From: DT-110 sp030148525
GTDB taxonomy: Bacteria > Bacteroidota > Bacteroidia > Chitinophagales > Saprospiraceae
NCBI GenBank assembly: GCA_965227445.1
Contig: OZ245751.1
Coordinates: 2,728,001 to 2,792,000 of the forward strand
Reading direction: 5' to 3'
DNA length: 64,000 nt
In this document: positions 36,579 through 45,400 of the stretch, piece after piece
How positions within the stretch are numbered: position 1 is the stretch's first letter
Layout: every line of letters starts with the position of its first letter
Notes under the pieces: generated by a model
What the model was told of the DNA's origin: nothing
Database searches by the model: none
Seen by the model: the letters and a program-made list of their open reading frames with translations, nothing else
Position numbers and translations under genes: made by a program

Positions 36579-37049
36579 TCAGACGACCTTATCTGCGCAG
36601 TAGGAACTGGCGAAGGCGTCAGGTTTGGCCTTGAATACAAAACCCATACCAAGGATGTATCCCATGGCCTCTTTTAAGGCGACATTGGACTGGAAGTGGG
36701 GATCGGTATTTATATCTGCGTGAACTTCCAGGCCGACTTCGTACTCGTCGAGCAGGTCACACAGAGCATACGCCACTTCGATGGACATACTGACCTCCAG
36801 GATCATTCGTTCCCGCAGGCTCATGCGCTTAGTCTTGCGTTGGTTGTGGATGAACATGAACCCGCCTTTCTTCTCGCGCAAAAACACGATCACCGTTGCG
36901 AATTCAACAACGCCGCCACGGACCTGGGAATCCGTGCCGATGCAGACCTTTAACTTGTGGCCGGCATTCAACTCACGCACCAGGGCTTGCTCTACAGCAT
37001 CCTTGATGGGCAGTTCAATGCGTTGGCCATTCAGTCTTCGCCATTTCAT
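36579..37049 (-). CDS. YkuK/DUF458-family RNase H-like protein
   Basis: The 156-residue cytoplasmic protein has the family's RNase H-like start KLKVCIGTDSQVRGGVVEFATVIV, with acidic residues at GTDSQ, a middle SLRERMILEVSMSIEVAYAL helix, and the end VEVHADINTDPHFQSNVALKEA-type block (HADINTDPHFQSN, GYILGMGFVFKAKPDAFASS). The family is known from Bacillus YkuK and many other bacteria, without an agreed function. A nuclease or RNA-linked role is inferred from the fold. It stands alone on the minus strand, divergent from the photolyase gene. Confidence 0.87.
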   Translation of the reverse strand: MKWRRLNGQRIELPIKDAVEQALVRELNAGHKLKVCIGTDSQVRGGVVEFATVIVFLREKKGGFMFIHNQRKTKRMSLRERMILEVSMSIEVAYALCDLLDEYEVGLEVHADINTDPHFQSNVALKEAMGYILGMGFVFKAKPDAFASSYCADKVV

Positions 37050-37281
37050 AAATAGGGTGTATTTGTTTTGTTAAATCTACACATTTAAGCGGCAATTCAG
37101 ACCATGCCTTTTGGAATTAAACCAAAATTAATCCTGGATTAACACCACTTTGCCATAGGATTACAGGGTGATTCACCCTTAGCCAGAGTTTTCTTTCCAA
37201 TACATGCCGAATATTTCTTCAGATAGTTCTGAAACGATTGAAAAATTCCAACATTTTTCCCAACGATTTGTATGACTACCA

Positions 37282-38733
37282 GTGAAAGAGAAGATTCAAG
37301 TAGTCTGGTTTAAGCGGGACCTGCGCCTGCACGATCATGCTCCACTGGTGGCCGCCAGTCAAGGGGACTCACCTATACTGTTGCTTTATTTGTTTGAACC
37401 CGACCTGCTCGCTCACCCCGATTCTGATATCCGCCACTGGCGTTTCGTTTGGGAAAGCCTGCAGGATATGGAAGCTCAATTACAATCGCGGGGGCACCGA
37501 TTGACCATACTCTTTCGCCCGGCCCTTGATGCTTTCCGGCATTTAGCGGATCAGTTCGACATTCAGGCAGTTTACTCCCACCAGGAGATCGGCGTGGGCC
37601 TCACCTTCCAGCGTGACAAACAGCTTTCCGCATTTTTCCAATCAAGCGGAATTTCCTGGAAAGAGTTCCCTTACTCGTCGGTAATCCGTGGCCTGCGTTC
37701 CCGCAAAAACTGGAAGTCGCACTGGGAAGAGGTGCTGCGGGCCCCATGTTTGTCCTATCCACGTGCTGATCTGAAAAGCATCCACATTCCGGATGACCGA
37801 CCTAGATTACCGCTTGCCTTCCGGCAAAAAGATGACCACTTCCAGCCCGGAGGTGAGCGCGTGGCCTGGCGGTACCTGCGCTCATTTTTCGAAGAAGAAC
37901 GCATCCTCGGTTATTCTCGCCTGATCTCCAAACCACTGGCTTCCCGTCGGGCCTGTAGTCGCATCTCGCCTTATCTGGCCTGGGGATGCGTGTCGCTGCG
38001 GCAGGTTTATCAGTTTTCACTTTCACAAAAAGACAAGGTCTCCAGGCCCCGTGATTTCCAGAATTTCCTGAGTCGGCTTACCTGGCGCGATCACTTTATA
38101 CAAAAGTTTGAAAGCGAATGTCGCATGGAATTCGAGAACATCAATGCGGCCTACGATCACCTGCGCACCAAGGTCGACCAAACCAGGCTGGAGGCGTGGC
38201 GCTACGGCTATACCGGTTTTCCACTGGTTGATGCTGCTATGCGTTGTCTGCGGGTCACTGGCTACATCAACTTCCGCATGCGGGCTATGCTGGTTTCCGT
38301 ACTTACCCACACCCTCTGGCAACCCTGGCAGGCCGGTGCGCCAGACCTGGCTCGAAACTTCCTCGATTTCGAGCCCGGCATCCACTATCCCCAAATCCAG
38401 ATGCAGGCCGGAGTTACGGGCATACACACCATTCGGGTCTACAACCCTGTCCTCAACAGCGAAAAACACGATCCGCAGGGCGACTTCATCCGTCAGTGGG
38501 TACCGGAGTTACGTGCGCTCCCCTCCGATCGCATCCACCGACCCTGGGACATCCCACCGCTAGAAGCACAGCTCATCGGGTTCAAGATTGGCCGTGATTA
38601 CCCGGCCCCAATCGTCGACCTGGCGAAGGCACACCGCTTCGCTTCGGAGCAGTTATGGTCGATTCGTAAATCAGCAAAGGCTCAGCAGGCCGGTGAGCGG
38701 ATTCGTAAACGGCACGTAAATGGTGGTCGTTAG
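37282..38733 (+). CDS. Cryptochrome/deoxyribodipyrimidine photolyase family protein
   Basis: The frame starts with GTG at 37282 (reads MKEKIQVVWFKRDLRL). The nearest ATG (37272) is out of frame. The 483-residue flavoprotein has an N-terminal Rossmann photolyase domain (VWFKRDLRLHDHAPL, ILLLYLFEPDLL) and a C-terminal FAD-binding domain (ACSRISPYLAWGCVSLRQVYQ, FLSRLTWRDHFIQKFE, YGYTGFPLVDAAMRCL, GYINFRMRAMLVSVLTH, FEPGIHYPQIQMQAG, RVYNPVLNSEKHDPQGDF). It repairs UV dimers or acts as a cryptochrome. The sequence alone does not decide. A 449-bp nested inverted repeat starts 16 bp after the stop. Confidence 0.93.
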   Translation: MKEKIQVVWFKRDLRLHDHAPLVAASQGDSPILLLYLFEPDLLAHPDSDIRHWRFVWESLQDMEAQLQSRGHRLTILFRPALDAFRHLADQFDIQAVYSHQEIGVGLTFQRDKQLSAFFQSSGISWKEFPYSSVIRGLRSRKNWKSHWEEVLRAPCLSYPRADLKSIHIPDDRPRLPLAFRQKDDHFQPGGERVAWRYLRSFFEEERILGYSRLISKPLASRRACSRISPYLAWGCVSLRQVYQFSLSQKDKVSRPRDFQNFLSRLTWRDHFIQKFESECRMEFENINAAYDHLRTKVDQTRLEAWRYGYTGFPLVDAAMRCLRVTGYINFRMRAMLVSVLTHTLWQPWQAGAPDLARNFLDFEPGIHYPQIQMQAGVTGIHTIRVYNPVLNSEKHDPQGDFIRQWVPELRALPSDRIHRPWDIPPLEAQLIGFKIGRDYPAPIVDLAKAHRFASEQLWSIRKSAKAQQAGERIRKRHVNGGR

Positions 38734-38748
38734 ACCACTCGCCCTCTT

Positions 38749-39197
38749 CGGGCTCGTTTTTAGATCGCTCAGGCCCGGTGGTCCTTCACTATTAGACTGC
38801 TCGCAAGCTCGCTTTAAGTATTAAGACTGGTGCACGATCCGGTAGTGCCGCGGGTCAATTATCTTTAAAGCTGATCGGTTTTTTGGACGGCGAACACATT
38901 GCGTACCTAACGGCACGCATCTCAACTTTTCCATTTACGTTTCTACCCATATTCAGCCCCTAAAGGGGCTTCTGCAGGGGGTTCCGTTAGGGACCAGATA
39001 TGGGTAGAAATTATAATCGGATAAGCAAAAAACCGTGCCGTTAGGTACGGAATATAAGATTGCGTTCTCTTCGAAGAATAAATAATGTTGATCCGCGGCA
39101 CTAGAGGATCGTGCACCAGTCTCTATACTAACAGTGAGCTTGCGAACGATCTAAAAATGAGGGACCACCGGGCCCGAATGGTCTAAAAACGAGCCCG
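38749..39197. repeat. 449-bp nested inverted repeat with seven in-register stems
   Basis: Paired segments, from outside to inside: 38749-38764/39182-39197 (16 bp perfect); 38772-38784/39162-39174 (13 perfect); 38799-38812/39134-39147 (12 of 14); 38824-38853/39093-39122 (28 of 30); 38902-38917/39034-39049 (16 perfect); 38940-38952/38998-39010 (13 perfect); 38955-38961/38964-38970 (7 perfect). All are properly nested, so one strand can fold into a single long hairpin with internal loops. No reading frame is convincing. It fills the gap between the photolyase stop and the AraC gene start. Confidence 0.9.
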
Positions 39198-39206
39198 TAC
39201 GAGCGA

Positions 39207-40382
39207 ATGATCTTAAAAACTATCTTTACGGGTACGAAAAACAATCACCCGTTGGAACTGACCATAGCCAATATCCTGCTACTGATCGGACTAGCCCAGG
39301 GATTACTCCTGAGCATGGTGCTGCTTACTTCTCCCCTTTTCCAAACCAGGCCCAACCGGTACCTGGCATGGACATTTCTGACCTTGACGTTGATGGGATT
39401 CCTGACCTGGCGAATAACGGTTATCGGTGATACTGCCTTGTTTATCACCCTGAATGACATCATGTGGGAATTAGTTTTCCCCGTTTTTCTGCTATTCTAT
39501 TTTGCGTATTCGTTTGACCATTCAATTATTCGGAGTAAAAATCGCTACTGGCTGTACGTGCCCTTCTGGATAACCCTATTGCTGAATGTAGCCATTGACC
39601 TGGACGAGGAATACCAATTATTCTCTTTTTGGCTGGCCCGGCAAGACACGCTCCAGTATCAATACTATACCTTCGAACAACTGTTTACCATGGCCTGGGT
39701 GGTATCCATGTTCATTTGGGCCTATCTGTTGATCCGCAAATACGAGCGCGAATCGGATAACCCGCGTCCCTGGTTCCGGCAGTTCTGGGTACTGGCGACC
39801 ATCGCCGTTAGCCTGTGGGTACTTTTCTTTGTGCTGGAAGTCCTGGTACTGATTGACCTTTATACGATTTTGTGGTTTATCGTGACCGGCATCTTCTACT
39901 GGATCACCTACCGGGGCGTTTTTCAACTGCGCATCCGGGAAGAAGCGGCCGAGATCCACGATATCCGGGCCGACCGTGCCCCGACTATGACTCCGATTGC
40001 CTCCGGTCATCCCCAGTTTGACCGCCTGGATCGCCTGATGCAGGACGAACGACTCTTCGAAAACCCGGAATTAAACCGGGAATTAGTGGCCGAACGTTTG
40101 GGCATAAGCCCCGGCTATCTTTCGCAAGTGCTGAAGGATGGTGGCAACATTTCCTTTCCCGACTACCTGAACGGCTACCGAGTGGCCGCTGCCAAATCCA
40201 TGTTGACCGATCCGGAATTTCAGTCTTATAATGTGCTGTCGATCGGGCTGGAGGCTGGCTTCAAGTCCAAGTCGACCTATTACGCCGCTTTCAAAAAAGA
40301 GACCGGGCTATCTCCAAGTGCCTTCCAAAAAACGCATGTGCAAGTCCGAAATCCTCAGGATCTGAGGTCTTCGGACTCCTGA
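39207..40382 (+). CDS. Membrane-bound AraC-family transcriptional regulator
   Basis: The 391-residue protein has about seven N-terminal membrane segments (ANILLLIGLAQGLLLSMVLL, LAWTFLTLTLMGFLTW, VFPVFLLFYFAYSF, and others to about 245) and a C-terminal AraC DNA-binding domain (about 270-375): LVAERLGISPGYLSQVLKDG for the first helix-turn-helix and SIGLEAGFKSKSTYYAAFKKETGLSPSAF for the second, the AraC signature. It is likely a membrane sensor that regulates nearby genes, perhaps the secreted protein and serine hydrolase downstream. Its start codon lies ten bases past the nested inverted repeat, which could affect its expression. Confidence 0.9.
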   Translation: MILKTIFTGTKNNHPLELTIANILLLIGLAQGLLLSMVLLTSPLFQTRPNRYLAWTFLTLTLMGFLTWRITVIGDTALFITLNDIMWELVFPVFLLFYFAYSFDHSIIRSKNRYWLYVPFWITLLLNVAIDLDEEYQLFSFWLARQDTLQYQYYTFEQLFTMAWVVSMFIWAYLLIRKYERESDNPRPWFRQFWVLATIAVSLWVLFFVLEVLVLIDLYTILWFIVTGIFYWITYRGVFQLRIREEAAEIHDIRADRAPTMTPIASGHPQFDRLDRLMQDERLFENPELNRELVAERLGISPGYLSQVLKDGGNISFPDYLNGYRVAAAKSMLTDPEFQSYNVLSIGLEAGFKSKSTYYAAFKKETGLSPSAFQKTHVQVRNPQDLRSSDS

Positions 40383-40450
40383 CCTGAATTTTTCGGACTC
40401 CTCCCAACCGGACAATGATCATGTTTGCAGCGAACCAAACGCGATCGCAC

Positions 40451-41023
40451 ATGAGAACTACTCTTTTTTGCAGCCTGCTTTTTTTATTGCTTTCCGCAAA
40501 AAGCCATGCCCAGGCCGGCGAATACTTCCGGGTGACCCTGACTACCGAATCCATCTCCTTTCCCTTTACCGATTTTCCTTTGAAGAATGTGGGTATCGAA
40601 ATTGGTAGTTCGATAACTCATTGGTCGGAAAAAAACAGTGAGCAACAGCTATGGCTAACTGCCGGTCTTTTCCACCATAAGGATTTCACCACCCATGCTT
40701 ACCTGATGGCATCCTTTCGCCAAGGCGTAGTGATCGGGCAACAGGTCGGATTTCACTACGAGGCCGGACTTGGGTACCAGCACCTTTTTTACGCTCCCGA
40801 TACCTACCAGTTTGAATCCGGCCGGTTCGGGGCCGGGGAGTCATTCAGTAAGCCGACCCTGGCCGGAAAGATTAATGTCCAGCTTTCCTACGAAGGTCTT
40901 CAGCAATGGAAACCTTTTCTCGGCTACGGAGGCTACGTCACCTTCCCCTTTGTCGAAGGCTATGCCCCCATCTTACCAAACACCCAATTTCAAACCGGAG
41001 TCCTGTTCTCCATTAACCGATAA
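40451..41023 (+). CDS. Small secreted, probably outer-membrane beta-barrel protein, unknown function
   Basis: I start at 40451 (MRTTLFCSLLFLLLSAKSHAQ, signal peptide). The mature ~170 residues alternate hydrophobic and polar residues in strands rich in Gly and aromatics (GVVIGQQVGFHYEAGLGYQHLFY, WKPFLGYGGYVTFPF written in parts), which suggests an eight-strand barrel. I do not recognise a family. It lies 3 bp before the serine hydrolase lipoprotein and follows the AraC regulator, so the two downstream genes are one transcription unit. Confidence 0.75.
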   Translation: MRTTLFCSLLFLLLSAKSHAQAGEYFRVTLTTESISFPFTDFPLKNVGIEIGSSITHWSEKNSEQQLWLTAGLFHHKDFTTHAYLMASFRQGVVIGQQVGFHYEAGLGYQHLFYAPDTYQFESGRFGAGESFSKPTLAGKINVQLSYEGLQQWKPFLGYGGYVTFPFVEGYAPILPNTQFQTGVLFSINR

Positions 41024-41026
41024 ATC

Positions 41027-42187
41027 ATGCGCTATTTCATTCTACTGTTCAGTATACTGACTACCACTTTTTTCGGCTGTGCCGATGACCCCATGGTGCC
41101 TGTTGACACCTACGCCTGTGATCTCCCCGACAATGCACAGACCGATCACCCCGATGCCGGACAATTACAATTGGCCCTGGAGGAAGCTACCGCTAATGGT
41201 CTGATCGGGCAGGTAGCCGTGATTCGCAATAAGCAGGGAACCTTCATGGGAGCTGCCGGCAAGGCCGATCTCGCCAGCAATATCGATATGGAAGTCTGCC
41301 ACCGCATGATCATCGCCAGTTGCACCAAGACGTTCACCGCTACCCTGATCTTTCAACTTGCTGAAGAAGGGCTGATCGACCTCAATGAACCCGTCAGCAC
41401 CTACCTGCCGGAGGACTGGATCGCCCGTACCGGCAACGCACACCGGGCTTCCATGCTGCAGTTGCTGAGTCATCGCAGCGGTATTCCCGATTATTACACT
41501 GCTCGTTTCGAGCTGGACAGGATTGACAAATTCTCCAACCACTTTACCGGTCTCGATATCCTGGCTTACACCGACGATCTCGACCCCGAATTCGAACCGG
41601 GGGCTACTTACTCCTACTCCAATACGAATTACCTGTTATTGGGCCTGGTGATCGAGCAGATCCTCGACACCAGCCTGGATGATGCCTTCCGTGAGGCTTT
41701 CTTCGAACCACTGGGTATGGCCTCCGCTTCCTTTCCTGGTGGATCGCCCGACGATATGATCAAGGGTTACGGTGCCATCACCGACGACCGCGTGATCGAA
41801 ACCGAGCGCCTCTACGGGGATGAACTCGGTTCGGGTGACGGAGGTTTAGTCATGAATACTTTCGATCTGGCGACCTTCATTGAGGCTTTGGGGTCCGGAC
41901 AACTTTTATCCCCCGACAGCTTCGACCAAATGACCGACTGGTTCGACCTTCCGGAATACTGGACTGATGCGGACTACGGTTTTTCCCGTAATGGCTTCGG
42001 CCTGGAGTACTACCAAACACCCCACGGGCCGGCTTTCGGTCACTTCGGCGGTGTTGACGGCTTCGTTAGTATTATGCTGTATTTCCCTGAGCAACAGACC
42101 ACTTTTGTGACGATGATTAACGGGGCTGTTGATTTCGCCGGGCGTCTGGAGTTTTACCGGGAGGCCCAGCGTATCCTTTTTGAGTGA
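41027..42187 (+). CDS. Serine hydrolase lipoprotein, class C beta-lactamase fold
   Basis: The 386-residue lipoprotein (TTTFFGC, cysteine 18) has the beta-lactamase/D-Ala-D-Ala peptidase fold: S98-x-x-K101 in ASCTKTFTATL, Y-x-N in YSYSNTNYLLLGLVIEQ, and a late HFGG in FGHFGGVDGFVSIM. It hydrolyses an ester or amide, target unknown. It differs from the larger homologue at 22835-24517 in having no C-terminal extension. Co-transcribed with the small secreted protein upstream (3-bp gap). Confidence 0.92.
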   Translation: MRYFILLFSILTTTFFGCADDPMVPVDTYACDLPDNAQTDHPDAGQLQLALEEATANGLIGQVAVIRNKQGTFMGAAGKADLASNIDMEVCHRMIIASCTKTFTATLIFQLAEEGLIDLNEPVSTYLPEDWIARTGNAHRASMLQLLSHRSGIPDYYTARFELDRIDKFSNHFTGLDILAYTDDLDPEFEPGATYSYSNTNYLLLGLVIEQILDTSLDDAFREAFFEPLGMASASFPGGSPDDMIKGYGAITDDRVIETERLYGDELGSGDGGLVMNTFDLATFIEALGSGQLLSPDSFDQMTDWFDLPEYWTDADYGFSRNGFGLEYYQTPHGPAFGHFGGVDGFVSIMLYFPEQQTTFVTMINGAVDFAGRLEFYREAQRILFE

Positions 42188-42433
42188 CTAAGATCGCTCT
42201 GTCGCTTCGCTCCATCGCTATTAGACCATTCGCCCGTACGGGCTCATTATTAGACCGGGAGCAAGCTCCCTTTTAGTATTTAGACGGAAGGATAACTGAG
42301 CCTCCGGCTCGGCCGATTTTCTTATTGACGAACCAACGGCCGAGCCGGAGGCTCAGCCACCAAAAAAGAAAATGGCACGGATTTTGGTGCTATTGCCGTA
42401 GCAACCAGCATTAAGCTCAAAATATCGTGTACT
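42188..42433. repeat. Palindrome cluster related to the 38.75-kb element, plus a perfect 20-bp hairpin
   Basis: GCCCGTACGGGC (42232-42243) and GGGAGCAAGCTCCC (42257-42270) are self-complementary and sit in flanks (TTAGACCA-TCGCCC, CTTTTAGTATTTAGAC) that match the left arm of the 38749-39197 repeat. They are followed by a perfect 20-bp stem, 42296-42315 with 42337-42356, loop 21 nt. Lying between the serine hydrolase and the giant gene, the last hairpin could also act as a terminator, though no T run follows. Confidence 0.8.
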
Positions 42434-45400
42434 ATGAAAACGCAATTCCACCTTGTTCACTTCCCATTCCGACAGCTGTTGGCCATACTGGTGATCGCTA
42501 GTCTGGCAAGCTGTTCCCCCCGTGAAGAGGAGATGGAGCACTTATCCCGGGAGCATTCCGATCCCACACCGGCTTATCAATTGCAAACGGATGATGGCAC
42601 CCCCCGCCTGACTACCGTGACCGGAGCCGAATGGTCATTCGGAATGACAAACGCCCGGGAATCAACCCCAACTGGTGACGATCTGGAATACGAGCGGGCA
42701 ATCGGGGATTCCGATCTTCGCATTTATCAAAAAAACGGGCTGACCGCTTACGATCTTATTTTGCCGGCGGGCGGGGATCCTAAAGGTCTGGTACTACCCC
42801 TCCAGAAACATCAACAAGCACGAGTACACACCGACGGCTCACTCATTGTCACCGATCAGGGTGGCTACTGGAAGCACGCTGCACCCATCGCTTACCAGGA
42901 CCTTCCCAAGGGACGACAGGCTGTCGACTGCCGCTTCGTAGTCGATGACCAACAGGTACGCTTTGCCCTGGGTAATTACGATCCTGATTTCGAGCTCGTC
43001 ATTGACCCCGTGATACAGTTCCTGATGGTCGCCTGCAGTGGCGCTATGGATGAATTGGGCGGACGCGTTTACCACGATATGAACAATAATGGCACCTACG
43101 ACGCCATGGAGGACCCCGGCATTGAAAACGCCTCGGTTCGTATTTACGATTGTACCTCCGAAACCCCTGTATCAACTACAACTACAGACGCCAATGGGCA
43201 GTACACCTTTACCGGGCTGACCATTGGTACACGCTACCGGCTGGAGATTGACGCTCCGGACGGTAGTGATTTTTTGCCCGCCTTTGCCGGGCCAAACAAC
43301 AACAGTACCGTACAGTATGGTCTGCCCGGGAGCTGTACCGCAGATGTCGGTTTCCTTACCGTAGCCGATTACTGTGACGAAACGGCCCTGCGGATCGTGC
43401 TTCCCTGCTACGAAAATGGTAGCGGCGTGGGCAACAACCAGGCGGTCATGGTCTCTTTCGACTATAATCTTTCGGGAACCAGTACGCCGCCACAGGTCGA
43501 CTTCACGGCTTCCGAACTGGGATCTGTTTACGGAACTGCCTTTTCCCCCGGTCAGTCACTGGTTTTTTCCAGTGCGTTCCTGAAGCGACACTCTGGTCTG
43601 GGGCCTCGCGGGCTGGACGGTGTGTATGCCATGGACTACAGCGGACTAGCCCCGAGTCTGGTGGGCGGTTTTAACCTTCAGGGATTAATTCCCGGCAACG
43701 GTGGTGATGCCATCGACCTGGGCTCCATCAATCGCACCAATGTAGCTGGTTCCATTACCGGCCCTTTTGATATGCCGAATGATCGCACCGAATCGAGTAT
43801 CGATCTGGATGCTTTCGCAAAAATAGGAACGGTTGGCTTCGGTGATATCGACATGGGGGAAGTTGGTGACTACCTCTGGATGGTAAACCTGCACCAACGG
43901 GCTATTCTGAAGATCGCCGTCGACTCCCTGTCGGTCAACGGAGCGGGTGCTAACACCCCTTCCTCCGGAGCGGTGGAACAGTTTCCGCTCGAAGGAGCTG
44001 AAGGCGTACCAACCTGCACCGACGGTGTCCTGCGTCCTTTCGGCCTGGAGTTTGCCAACGGACAGGGCTACCTGGGTTGCGTTTGTGACGCTTCGGGAGC
44101 ATCAGACACGATCCGCCCGGCGGAATTGACCGGTCACGTTTTATCATTCGACACAGCCAATGTGCTGAGCTTTACCGAGGAATTGAGTTTCTCCTTCGAT
44201 TATCCACGTGAATCTGCCTATTTCAACCGGGGCGACAGCCTGGGCGGTGAATGGCACCAGTGGATCGACACCTTCCCGAAAGTAACGAATACCATTACCG
44301 GCCTGAACTTTGTTTCGGCTCCCCAACCCATTATTTCTGATCTGGAACTGCTGGATAACGGCGACCTGGTGCTGGCCGTAATGGATCGCTTTGCGCACCA
44401 GTCCGCCACCCAAAACCTGACCGCCCTGGTCGACAGCGACTCTCTGGTCTCCGGAATTAATGCCGGAGACATCCTGTACGCCGAGCAAAATATGAGTGGA
44501 GATTTCGTACTGGAGCATTCCTCCGAAAATGACCCCGGTCGTCCGCCCAGTGTGCCCAACCCCTACCCCGGCTTTCTCGAGAACGACGGTGTGACCGGCA
44601 TGGGTGAGTTTTTCTGGGGAGACTACTTCGTCGTGGAAATTCCCACGGCCGATGAGGGCCACTACGAGACGGCCACCGGTGGACTGGCTTACCAGAGCGG
44701 GGCCAACGAAATCGCCGCCACGGTCTTTGACCCCGTATCCTTTTTTAGCCAGGGATTGCGGTACTTTAACCTCACTACCGGTGGCTATACCCGTAATTAT
44801 CGCATCCTGGAAACGGATTTTGACTCCCCTTCCGGTGGCGGGAAAGGATCATCACTGGGTGACCCCGAGCTGATCTGCGGTGTTCCGCCCATACAATTAG
44901 GTAATTACGCCTGGATCGACGCCGATGAAAATGGTGTTCAGGATCCCTGCGAAGATCCCCTAGTTGGACTTCCGGTATATCTGTACGACATGAATGGCAA
45001 TGAGCTGGCCAGTACGACTACCCAGGAAGATGGTTCCTACTACTTTACCGAACCGGGAACCAGCGGGGAAGACTGGACTGCCGAAGAAGGCGTTCAACGC
45101 AACACCATGTACTACATTGGTTTTGGCGACAGCACCATTATTGAATTAGACGATACCCGCTACGCAGTTACTACTGACAGCACCGGAAACGGTTCCAATC
45201 CGAACATCAATGATTCCGATCCATCCGTTCAGGAGGATTTGCCCGGTGACTTGGGAACCCGGGCCGTGGTTAAGGTTACCACCCACTCCGAAGGGGGTGC
45301 CGACCACACTATTGATGCAGGATTCATCGACCTGGGACCTCCCGTCAATGTACCCTGTCAGCCACTGAGCTGCCCCAATCAATTGAACCTGACAGTCGAT

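Noticed and set aside
38734..39206. tRNA or group II intron core in the nested inverted repeat
   Set aside because: No tRNA cloverleaf, anticodon arm or domain V-like hairpin with AGC triad was found. The structure is one long symmetrical hairpin.
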